From Flavobacteriaceae bacterium (GTDB lineage Bacteria > Bacteroidota > Bacteroidia > Flavobacteriales > Flavobacteriaceae), in contig JAMOMG010000281.1 of assembly GCA_027068695.1 (NCBI GenBank), positions 1-6,735 on the forward strand: a stretch of DNA of 6,735 bases. The letters run 5' to 3'. Each line of letters opens with the position of its first letter. Position 1 is the stretch's first letter. This document shows, piece by piece, positions 1-5,213 of this stretch. The position numbers and the translations under genes were made by a program. The notes below the pieces were generated by a model. It searched no databases, had not been told where the DNA came from, and saw only the letters and a list, made by a program, of their open reading frames with translations.

Positions 1-128
1 GCTCCTTTTGATAGAGCACCTGTTTTGGAGTTTTTAGACATAGATAGATTTGATAGTGATATGTTATTTGTTTGTTGTGAAAAAACAATTAAAGGAAATA
101 ATAGTAAATACAATTTTATAATTTTCAT
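1..128 (-). CDS. N-terminus of a secreted protein of unknown function (partial, runs off left edge)
   Basis: The minus strand is open from an ATG whose first base is at 128 to the window edge, giving 42 codons without a stop. The product begins MKIIKLYLLLFPLIVFSQQ: two lysines flank a short n-region, followed by a hydrophobic core and a probable signal peptidase I site near the FSQ at residues 16-18, which is typical of exported Bacteroidota proteins. The visible mature part is rich in Ser, Asn and Lys and shows no domain. The gene begins 39 nt after the stop of the 80-residue knot-like protein and is probably the last visible member of that minus-strand group. No -7 promoter element is seen in the gap, which supports co-transcription. 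The opposite strand is also open here (1-201), but it has no start in the window and reads as low-complexity sequence, so the signal peptide reading is preferred. Function is unknown. Confidence 0.7.
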   Translation of the reverse strand, partial: MKIIKLYLLLFPLIVFSQQTNNISLSNLSMSKNSKTGALSKG

Positions 129-167
129 TTTTTATGAATTAAGTGTGGTTATAAAAAATAGTAATTT

Positions 168-410
168 TTATAGTACTCCGGGAAAGTTATTTACGAATTG
201 AATACTAAAATCTCCAAAGTTTTCTACAATTTTTATTTTTATGTCTGGCATTGAATCAACAATTTTCCATTCTCCTTCTCTATTAAATAGATGCTCTACT
301 ATTTTTACTTTTAAATCGGGCATTATTTCCGTTATTTCTACGTTGTAATCGGCAAAGTTTTCTACAAATTTAATTTTGCCTTTTATTTTTGTTAATTCCG
401 CCTCTTCCAT
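168..410 (-). CDS. Small repeat protein, probable 7(1) septoil-knot family member
   Basis: This 80-residue protein is made almost entirely of a degenerate ~11-residue repeat of the form x-[VI]-x-[FI]-V-[ED]-x-[FM]-[PAG]-D-[YLIF]. Six units can be laid out: residues 12-22, 23-33, 34-41, 48-57, 58-68 and 69-79. A short insert, NREGEW, lies between the third and fourth. Examples are KIKFVENFADY, KIKIVENFGDF and SIQFVNNFPGV. From memory, this pattern of alternating beta-strand and aromatic-Pro/Gly-Asp turn, with a Gly-x-Trp break halfway, is that of the family named 7(1) septoil knot, whose members fold into a deeply entwined 7_1 knot. The biological role of that family is, as far as I know, not established. 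There is no signal peptide, so it is probably cytoplasmic unless exported by another route. It starts 7 nt after the stop of the secreted 182-residue protein, suggesting translational coupling, and 39 nt before the next secreted protein. The family call rests on recalled pattern only. Confidence 0.72.
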   Translation of the reverse strand: MEEAELTKIKGKIKFVENFADYNVEITEIMPDLKVKIVEHLFNREGEWKIVDSMPDIKIKIVENFGDFSIQFVNNFPGVL

Positions 411-417
411 TTTATAT

Positions 418-966
418 CTATTTAAATTTTTCTTCAGTTTTAACAGTTATAATAAATTCTCCTTCTTCAAGCCGATCTGCACCAACAACACCTATAACCA
501 AACGATATGAATTATTAATTGCCGTTAGATTATCTATTGTACGGATGTGTTTTTGTTTTTTCCTCCCTTTTTTTCTATAATCCCATTTATGGTCTGCTTC
601 ACAGGTAATACAATGAGGTAAATTTGGAACAACAAAATCTTCATTCAAATTAATTTGATAGGCATATACACTAAAATTCGCTTTTTTATCCTTAGGTGTA
701 ACTGTAATTGTTGTTTCGCTATACGGAGGAATAATTCCTGTAAACAGCACATGTTTCCCTGTGAATTTATGCTTTTGTGTTTTTGGAAAACAAGCATTTT
801 GACTGCTCCAAGCCCAAGATAAGTCATCTAAAATTTTACCTTCATTTAAATTGGCTTTATAGTCTATCTCTTTATTTAATTCAAAGTCTATGGCAGTTAT
901 AAAAGTACTTTGAGACCATATTTGTGAACTGATTACTAAAAATAATAATGGTACTATATTTTTCAT
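418..966 (-). CDS. Secreted 182-residue protein of unknown function, beta-rich
   Basis: The N-terminus MKNIVPLLFLVISSQIWSQS is a clear Sec signal peptide, with likely cleavage near residue 18-19, so the mature protein is probably periplasmic or extracellular. No lipobox cysteine is present. The mature part has three cysteines (C59, and C119/C122 in HCITC), which could form a disulfide or bind metal. A very basic stretch, RKKGRKKQKH, lies at 131-140. The segments around 71-105 and 153-177 look like the alternating strands of a beta-sandwich, loosely like the pre-peptidase C-terminal (PPC) domain of secreted peptidases. That similarity is weak and is given only as a possibility. It is the first of three closely spaced genes, followed by the knot-like protein and then another secreted protein. 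An exact TAnnTTTG element lies about 37 nt upstream of the ATG, so it may start its own transcript. Function is unknown. Confidence 0.8.
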   Translation of the reverse strand: MKNIVPLLFLVISSQIWSQSTFITAIDFELNKEIDYKANLNEGKILDDLSWAWSSQNACFPKTQKHKFTGKHVLFTGIIPPYSETTITVTPKDKKANFSVYAYQINLNEDFVVPNLPHCITCEADHKWDYRKKGRKKQKHIRTIDNLTAINNSYRLVIGVVGADRLEEGEFIITVKTEEKFK

Positions 967-1002
967 AATTTATAATTTAGTTAATTTGGTTTTTTGTGAT
1001 AA

Positions 1003-1010
1003 CAAAAGTA
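1003..1010 (-). promoter_or_regulatory. Candidate Bacteroidota -7 promoter element upstream of the 418-966 gene
   Basis: On the minus strand this octamer reads TACTTTTG, an exact match to the Bacteroidota -7 consensus TAnnTTTG. Transcription would begin roughly at 995-998 and leave a leader of about 30 nt before the ATG at 966. No TTTG -33 element is visible at the usual 19-21 nt upstream, which weakens the call. The element overlaps a small AT-rich inverted repeat (TTTTGT at 992-997, ACAAAA at 1002-1007), which is too short to interpret. Confidence 0.45.
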
Positions 1011-1049
1011 AAGGGCATCTAGTCCTATTAATAATGTTATTTTATATTT

Positions 1050-1691
1050 TTATCTACCATTGGTTATTGACATCATCAGGGTAAATTTATCAAGAATCTT
1101 ATTGTATTTTTTAGTGTTTGTTAATTCAAAATTTGAAATACTCAATAAGTAACCTTTGTCTAAAAATAAATTCACATAAGTTTGAGATTTACGTGAATAA
1201 TTCATAATGTTTTGCTTTGTTCTATTATTAAAAATTTTTGATTTGAATTCCTCTGGTTTTACTTCTACGTTAAAATAGTTCTCAAATTCTGATATATATC
1301 GACTTGAAAACAACTTTTTTTGAGTTAGTACTATTTTTTTGATGTCTTGATTATTAAACTCAACCCCAAGTTTAATAACAGGACTTGAAAAATGATGCGT
1401 ATCAAAAATTAAGTTATAACTATACTCACCAAGTGTTGTTGCATTTATAAAAACATTTTTATTATATATTTTTCCATAAGCATAAGGAAAGTCACGTATT
1501 ATAATATGTTTAAAGGGTATTATTTTTAAATTATATTTAGTTGCAAACTTTTTAAAATAGTATCGTTGTTTGATGTTTATATAAATAATTGGTGAAGCTA
1601 ATAAACCTATAAAAAAAACAATGAAGCCGATTACAATTAATATTTGACTACCTATTTTTAAGATGTTTTCTATAGTTTTATAATATATCAT
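1050..1691 (-). CDS. Single-pass membrane protein of unknown function (213 residues)
   Basis: The protein has one long hydrophobic segment at about residues 14-36 (ILIVIGFIVFFIGLLASPII lies within it), preceded by MIYYKTIENILKIGS and followed by basic KQRYYFKKFATKYNLK. The positive-inside rule would place the C-terminal ~170 residues in the cytoplasm. That soluble part is rich in Lys, Asn, Ile and aromatic residues. It contains a stretch, LGEYSYNLIFDTHHF at about 87-101, that reads like alternating beta strands, but no motif I recognise. Only 42 nt separate its start from the stop of the 511-residue secreted protein upstream, and no consensus promoter is seen between them, so co-transcription is likely. 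It is followed by an 83-nt gap that holds a candidate promoter for the next gene. Its base composition is even more AT-biased than that of the right-hand men genes, which is common for poorly conserved flavobacterial genes. Function is unknown. Confidence 0.75.
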   Translation of the reverse strand: MIYYKTIENILKIGSQILIVIGFIVFFIGLLASPIIYINIKQRYYFKKFATKYNLKIIPFKHIIIRDFPYAYGKIYNKNVFINATTLGEYSYNLIFDTHHFSSPVIKLGVEFNNQDIKKIVLTQKKLFSSRYISEFENYFNVEVKPEEFKSKIFNNRTKQNIMNYSRKSQTYVNLFLDKGYLLSISNFELTNTKKYNKILDKFTLMMSITNGR

Positions 1692-1734
1692 TAATACAGT
1701 TGCTAATTAATATTTAACAAGATATTTCATTGCT

Positions 1735-3270
1735 TTATAATTTAGTTAAATGAGCTTTTTTTACCCACATATCCTGATATCCACTTTCATCTAACTTTAT
1801 CAAATAATTACTCCCAGTAGCTTTAATAATAGTTCCTTTCATTACACCACTTCTTGTATTGATGCCTACATGGTCTCCAAGTTTAAAACCTGTTATTGCT
1901 TTTGTTACTTCTTTTGTAACAGAATTTTCTTTATTTGAAACTTCTTTTTTTGCCGTACTTGGGCTCATTGTATCGTCTGTTACCCAATAACCACGTCCTC
2001 CTTCTAAAAGTTTTACATAATAGCGGTTATCAAAGCTGGTATCTTTTTTGTTAACTTCAGCAGCAAATGTTCCATTAGAGAATTTTACATCTACAATAGC
2101 ACCAATTTTGTAGTTTACCTTGGTTTTTACTTCTAAGTTTGGTTTTTCAGTGCAATTACCAACTTTTCCGGTTAATCTGTTGATAGCATCTTGACTTGGA
2201 ACATAGTAGGCTATTTCTTTCAGTTTCCATGTGCCATTTTCCTCAGTGCCTCTATATCTAATGCTTTTTGATTTATCTTTATCGTAGAAAGAAATAGCTC
2301 CACTTTGTTCTTCTTTTATTATCGGGTACTGACAATAGGTACTTTGAAAAGCTCCTAAATTATCAATTATTTTATCTAACCACATTTGTACATAACCCTT
2401 TACTGCTGACCCACTTTCAAAACTGCTTTTTGCCAGTACTTTGTATAAATGAGCTTTTGCTTCTTGTGGTGATGATGCCATTAATTTATCATGAATGTAG
2501 TAAAAAAGTTGTTTGTCCGATTTAAAAGTAGGTGCATTTTCTACCTTTGGCATATTAGAAATAGCTGCGGATGCCGATTGTTCTGCATCAATATCATGTA
2601 AGGTTTTCATACTGCTTATTTCACTCGACGAGTATTGCTTTCTACTAATTACTTTCTTTTCACCTTCAATAGCATCTGCTAATATTCTATTCCATTTTCC
2701 GCCTGTTCCTTTTCTGAAAAGCATTGTTTCATATGTATGCTCAGCCTTTTCTATTTCAGTATTTGAAACCTTTCTATTATACATAACTTTCACATTGAAT
2801 GTAACTTGTTCAGGGCTTCCCCAGTTATATTTTACATTTGAAGGAATGGTTATTTTTGGCATTTCTCCAACAATATCACCGTATGCACCACCTAAGAAAT
2901 CTTGTAAATTAGCATACAAGTATTTAATTATTTCACCTTCATCAGGATCCGTCATTCCACCAACTGACATTTCTCCAGTTGCGTAATTATGAAAAGAATA
3001 GGAGTTGCCAAATTTTTCATAAATCACAGCTCCTGTCATTTTCCCTGTAAGTCCTTCTGCACTTTTTGCTGTAACGGTAAAATGTCTCCAATAATAATAA
3101 TGCCAAACGCCTTTAATTTTCTCTTTTCTTGTAGTGGCACCATTTAGTGTAATGTTACCTGCTTTATAGCGCTCTCTTACTTTTTTTATCACTGCTCCGT
3201 CACTTGGCACTTGTGCCTGTATGGTTGTTGCGGCAAAAAATAATGCTATTATTAAAATTAGTTGTTTCAT
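1735..3270 (-). CDS. Secreted multidomain protein with paralogous N-terminal domain and two Tudor/SH3-like C-terminal repeats
   Basis: Of 511 residues, residues 1-19 form a Sec signal peptide (MKQLILIIALFFAATTIQAQ, cleavage probably after A19). Residues 22-224 are a domain shared with the neighbouring 3289-3990 protein, including the tract HYYYWRHFTVTAKS and the motif YSFHNYATGEMSVGG. Residues 225-380 are unique: a low-complexity linker, then a helical stretch (FYYIHDKLMASSPQEAKAHL, about 256-275), then a segment with C313 and C373. Two related modules end the protein, at 385-435 and 461-511. Each opens with [YF]K[IL]Gx-x-V, continues with a [YN]Y-x-[VI]KL strand and closes with W-V-x-x, the layout of Tudor/agenet-like small beta-barrels. 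They are joined by a Lys/Glu-rich linker. This points to a periplasmic or surface protein with binding modules, and no catalytic motif is visible. It lies 18 nt behind its paralogue and is almost certainly in the same transcript. I do not recognise a named family. Confidence 0.85.
   Translation of the reverse strand: MKQLILIIALFFAATTIQAQVPSDGAVIKKVRERYKAGNITLNGATTRKEKIKGVWHYYYWRHFTVTAKSAEGLTGKMTGAVIYEKFGNSYSFHNYATGEMSVGGMTDPDEGEIIKYLYANLQDFLGGAYGDIVGEMPKITIPSNVKYNWGSPEQVTFNVKVMYNRKVSNTEIEKAEHTYETMLFRKGTGGKWNRILADAIEGEKKVISRKQYSSSEISSMKTLHDIDAEQSASAAISNMPKVENAPTFKSDKQLFYYIHDKLMASSPQEAKAHLYKVLAKSSFESGSAVKGYVQMWLDKIIDNLGAFQSTYCQYPIIKEEQSGAISFYDKDKSKSIRYRGTEENGTWKLKEIAYYVPSQDAINRLTGKVGNCTEKPNLEVKTKVNYKIGAIVDVKFSNGTFAAEVNKKDTSFDNRYYVKLLEGGRGYWVTDDTMSPSTAKKEVSNKENSVTKEVTKAITGFKLGDHVGINTRSGVMKGTIIKATGSNYLIKLDESGYQDMWVKKAHLTKL
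2600..3207 (-). repeat. Tandem duplication, copy in the 511-residue gene
   Basis: This stretch aligns without gaps, at a constant offset of 696 nt, to 3296-3903. It encodes residues 22-224 of the 511-residue protein. Identity varies strongly along its length. Positions 3032-3108 are a perfect 77-nt match to 3728-3804, whereas flanking codons for identical amino acids carry many synonymous differences. Confidence 0.9.
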
Positions 3271-3288
3271 TTTCTATATTTTTATTAT

Positions 3289-3990
3289 TTATTGAAGTGT
3301 TTTCATTGCATCTATCTCGGCAGATGTGTATTTTTTCCGGCTGATAACTTTCTTTTCTCCTTCAATATTATCGGCTAATATTCTATTCCATTCACCATCA
3401 GCTCCATTTTTAAAAAGCATAGTTTCGTAGGTGTGTTCTGCTTTTTCTATTTCAGTATAAGATACTTTTCTACTATATACTACTTTTATATTAAGAGTAA
3501 GCATTTCAGGACTTCCCCAATTAAATTTTGAATTATCAGGTATTGAAATAATAGGTTTTTCACCTACAATATCATTATAAGCACCTCCTAAGAAATCTTG
3601 TAAATTGGCATACAGATAGTTTATTATTTCATCTTTATTAGGGTCTTTTACACCTCCAACTGACATTTCTCCTGTGGCATAATTGTGAAAAGAATAAGTA
3701 TCACCTATTTTTTCATAAATTACAGCACCTGTCATTTTCCCTGTAAGTCCTTCTGCACTTTTTGCTGTAACGGTAAAATGTCTCCAATAATAATAATGCC
3801 AAACACCTTTTATTTGTTCTTTTCTTGTTGATTCACCGTTAAGCGTTATATCTCCCGATTTGAAGCGTTCTCTAACTTTTTCTGTAACGACTTTATCACT
3901 TGGTTTGGAATTGTTTGATGTATTGTTCATAATTTTATATAGTATTAATGTGATTAGTATGCCTCCTATTATTAAATATTTGCGTTTCAT
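3289..3990 (-). CDS. Membrane-anchored paralogue of the N-terminal domain of the 511-residue protein (233 residues)
   Basis: Residues 30-232 align without gaps to residues 22-224 of the downstream 511-residue protein and share its main motifs (HYYYWRHFTVTAKS, YSFHNYATGEMSVGG, IEKAEHTYETMLF, NRILAD, IEGEKKVISRK). The N-terminus differs: MKRKYLIIGGILITLILYKI has no clear cleavage site and looks like an uncleaved signal anchor. A Ser/Asn linker (residues 21-31) follows, so the domain would lie on the outer side of the inner membrane. The protein stops at MKTLQ, exactly where homology ends, and has none of the middle region or Tudor-like repeats. It is therefore a stand-alone domain version made by tandem duplication, or the remnant of a once longer copy. 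It is the first gene of the minus-strand group; its ATG follows a 182-nt divergent region holding an exact -7 element. Function is unknown. Confidence 0.85.
   Translation of the reverse strand: MKRKYLIIGGILITLILYKIMNNTSNNSKPSDKVVTEKVRERFKSGDITLNGESTRKEQIKGVWHYYYWRHFTVTAKSAEGLTGKMTGAVIYEKIGDTYSFHNYATGEMSVGGVKDPNKDEIINYLYANLQDFLGGAYNDIVGEKPIISIPDNSKFNWGSPEMLTLNIKVVYSRKVSYTEIEKAEHTYETMLFKNGADGEWNRILADNIEGEKKVISRKKYTSAEIDAMKTLQ
3296..3903 (-). repeat. Tandem duplication, copy in the 233-residue gene
   Basis: This is the partner of 2600-3207 at a constant 696-nt offset. It covers residues 30-232, essentially the whole soluble part of the membrane-anchored paralogue. The perfect-identity tract here is 3728-3804. 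Confidence 0.9.
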
Positions 3991-4051
3991 TTTTGAAGGA
4001 TTTTAAAAGTTATTTCAAATAAAAGTAGGATAACAGGTATGTTTGAAAAAA

Positions 4052-4059
4052 CAAAACTA
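4052..4059 (-). promoter_or_regulatory. Candidate -7 promoter element for the minus-strand gene group
   Basis: On the minus strand the octamer reads TAGTTTTG, an exact TAnnTTTG match. It lies about 62 nt upstream of the ATG at 3990, giving a leader of roughly 55 nt. No TTTG -33 element is evident at the expected distance. The direct repeat/hairpin at 4081-4107 would sit just upstream, where an activator or repressor could act. Confidence 0.45.
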
Positions 4060-4080
4060 AGTGAACGGTAATTTTTTGAG

Positions 4081-4107
4081 GGTTAGTAACTAAATTTTTT
4101 AGTAACC
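4081..4107. repeat. Direct octamer repeat and imperfect hairpin in the divergent promoter region
   Basis: TTAGTAAC occurs at 4083-4090 and again at 4099-4106, a 16-nt period, about 1.5 helical turns. The first copy lies within an odd palindrome, GTTAGTAAC. The segment can also fold: GGTTA (4081-4085) with TAACC (4103-4107), and CTAAA (4090-4094) with TTTAG (4098-4102), around a TTT loop with a 4-nt bulge. It lies between the two divergent transcription units, which suits a regulatory site, but AT-rich DNA yields such patterns by chance. Confidence 0.35.
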
Positions 4108-4126
4108 AATTTTTTTAATTTTATCA

Positions 4127-4158
4127 TTTAAATAAATTAGTTATTAGTTGTACATTTC
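4127..4158 (+). promoter_or_regulatory. Candidate Bacteroidota promoter for the menC operon
   Basis: TTTA at 4127-4130 and TACATTTC at 4151-4158 are separated by 20 nt. They match the -33 TTTG and -7 TAnnTTTG elements with one mismatch each, at about the expected spacing. The ATG of menC follows 14 nt after the -7 element, so the leader would be very short. An alternative is TTTG at 4042-4045 with a poorer -7 near 4069. No Shine-Dalgarno sequence is present; the ATG is preceded by an A/T-rich stretch, as usual in this phylum. Confidence 0.35.
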
Positions 4159-4172
4159 GAATTTAAATTAAA

Positions 4173-5210
4173 ATGAGAGCAATTTATCATAAATACATAT
4201 TACAATTCAAACAGGCTAGTGGTACTTCAAGGGGAATATTAAAAATAAAAGAAACTTATTTTCTAAAACTTGTTGACGGAGAGAAAACAGGAGTTGGTGA
4301 ATGTGCAGTTTTTAAAGGACTTAGTGTAGATGATAGGCCTGATTACGAAGAAAAACTACAATGGCTTTGTACTAATATTAATAAAGGTTTTAATGAGTTA
4401 TTAAATGAACTATTGGAGTTTCCTTCCATACAATTTGGTTTAGAGCAAGCTGTTCTATCATTAGAAAAACCAAATTTATTTGAATTATTTCCTTCTAAGT
4501 TTACGCAATCAAAAGATGCGATAAGTATAAATGGATTGATATGGATGGGAAGTGAATCTTTTATGAAGCAACAAATAAAGGAAAAAATAGAAGCTGGTTT
4601 TTCAACCATTAAAATGAAAATTGGAGCTATTAATTTTGATGCTGAAATTTCTTTATTAAAAAGTATTCGGAAAGAATTTTCTTCAAAAGAGATTGAATTA
4701 AGAGTAGATGCAAACGGTGCATTTTCTCCTTCGGAAGCATTAGAAAAATTAAAAAAATTATCAGAGTTTAAAATCCATTCCATTGAGCAGCCAATACAAC
4801 AAGGACAGTTACACCAAATGGCAGAATTATGTTTAAAAACACCAGTGCCAATTGCTTTAGATGAGGAATTAATAGGTATATTTAATGTAACAAAGAAGAA
4901 GGAATTGCTACAAATAATAAATCCACAATATATTATTTTAAAACCTACGTTGGTTGGTGGGTTTAAAGGAAGCGAAGAATGGGTGAATTTGGCTGAAAAA
5001 CATCAAATTAAATGGTGGATTACTTCTGCCTTAGAAAGTAACATTGGTCTAAATGCAATTGCACAATGGACCTATACTTTAAATAATAAGATGCCGCAAG
5101 GTTTAGGAACGGGAGGCTTATTTACCAATAATTTTGAGAGCCCGTTAGAAGTTAAAAGAGGTCATTTACATTATAACAATACAAAAAAATGGAAATTTAA
5201 TTTATTTTAA
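4173..5210 (+). CDS. menC: o-Succinylbenzoate synthase (enolase superfamily)
   Basis: MenC dehydrates SHCHC (2-succinyl-6-hydroxy-2,4-cyclohexadiene-1-carboxylate) to o-succinylbenzoate in menaquinone synthesis, in the cytoplasm and with Mg2+. The 345-residue length fits the family. An N-terminal capping domain (about 1-110) is followed by the barrel with the full catalytic set: the KxK pair K147/K149 in TIKMKIG; metal ligands D179 (RVDANG), E205 (SIEQP) and D230 (ALDEE); and the second acid/base lysine K257 (ILKPTLVGG). The C-terminal GLGTGGLF motif is also present. Other enolase-superfamily activities, such as dipeptide epimerase or N-acylamino acid racemase, share these residues. The adjacent menE, with only the CPBP gene between, makes MenC the best call. 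It heads a plus-strand operon whose next start is only 3 nt after its stop, and it is divergent from the envelope-protein group. Confidence 0.9.
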   Translation: MRAIYHKYILQFKQASGTSRGILKIKETYFLKLVDGEKTGVGECAVFKGLSVDDRPDYEEKLQWLCTNINKGFNELLNELLEFPSIQFGLEQAVLSLEKPNLFELFPSKFTQSKDAISINGLIWMGSESFMKQQIKEKIEAGFSTIKMKIGAINFDAEISLLKSIRKEFSSKEIELRVDANGAFSPSEALEKLKKLSEFKIHSIEQPIQQGQLHQMAELCLKTPVPIALDEELIGIFNVTKKKELLQIINPQYIILKPTLVGGFKGSEEWVNLAEKHQIKWWITSALESNIGLNAIAQWTYTLNNKMPQGLGTGGLFTNNFESPLEVKRGHLHYNNTKKWKFNLF

Positions 5211-5213
5211 TTT

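Noticed and set aside
1..201. Open plus-strand frame from the window edge to a TGA at 199-201.
   Set aside because: It has no start in the window and reads as Phe/Ile/Asn-rich low-complexity sequence. The minus strand has a clear signal peptide with a proper ATG at 126-128 and follows the operon direction.
215..367. 15-nt DNA repeat CAAAGTTTTCTACAA at 215-229 and 353-367.
   Set aside because: It is explained by the repeated FVENF/IVENF protein motif of the knot-like gene and is not a separate DNA element.
992..1007. Inverted repeat TTTTGT/ACAAAA as a possible terminator after the 1050-1691 gene.
   Set aside because: The stem is only six weak pairs, it has no GC core, and it overlaps a promoter-like element; it does not support a terminator call.
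969..1749. 16-nt direct repeat TTTATAATTTAGTTAA at 969-984 and 1734-1749, each followed on the minus strand by an ATG-AAA.
   Set aside because: In DNA this AT-rich, one such match in a window of this size is near chance. The second copy is coding sequence at the end of the 511-residue gene, followed by only a seven-codon frame.
2513..2986. 157-codon plus-strand frame opposite the 511-residue gene.
   Set aside because: It is antisense to a gene with a clear signal peptide and a paralogue showing synonymous substitution in the minus frame; the translation is Ser/Phe/Ile-rich shadow sequence.
2600..3903. Tandem repeats as a sign of an insertion sequence or composite mobile element.
   Set aside because: The repeats are coding and in frame. 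There is no transposase, no terminal inverted repeat and no target-site duplication, so a gene duplication explains them.
4343..4783. 146-codon minus-strand frame within menC.
   Set aside because: It is antisense to the catalytic core of menC and has no recognisable domain.
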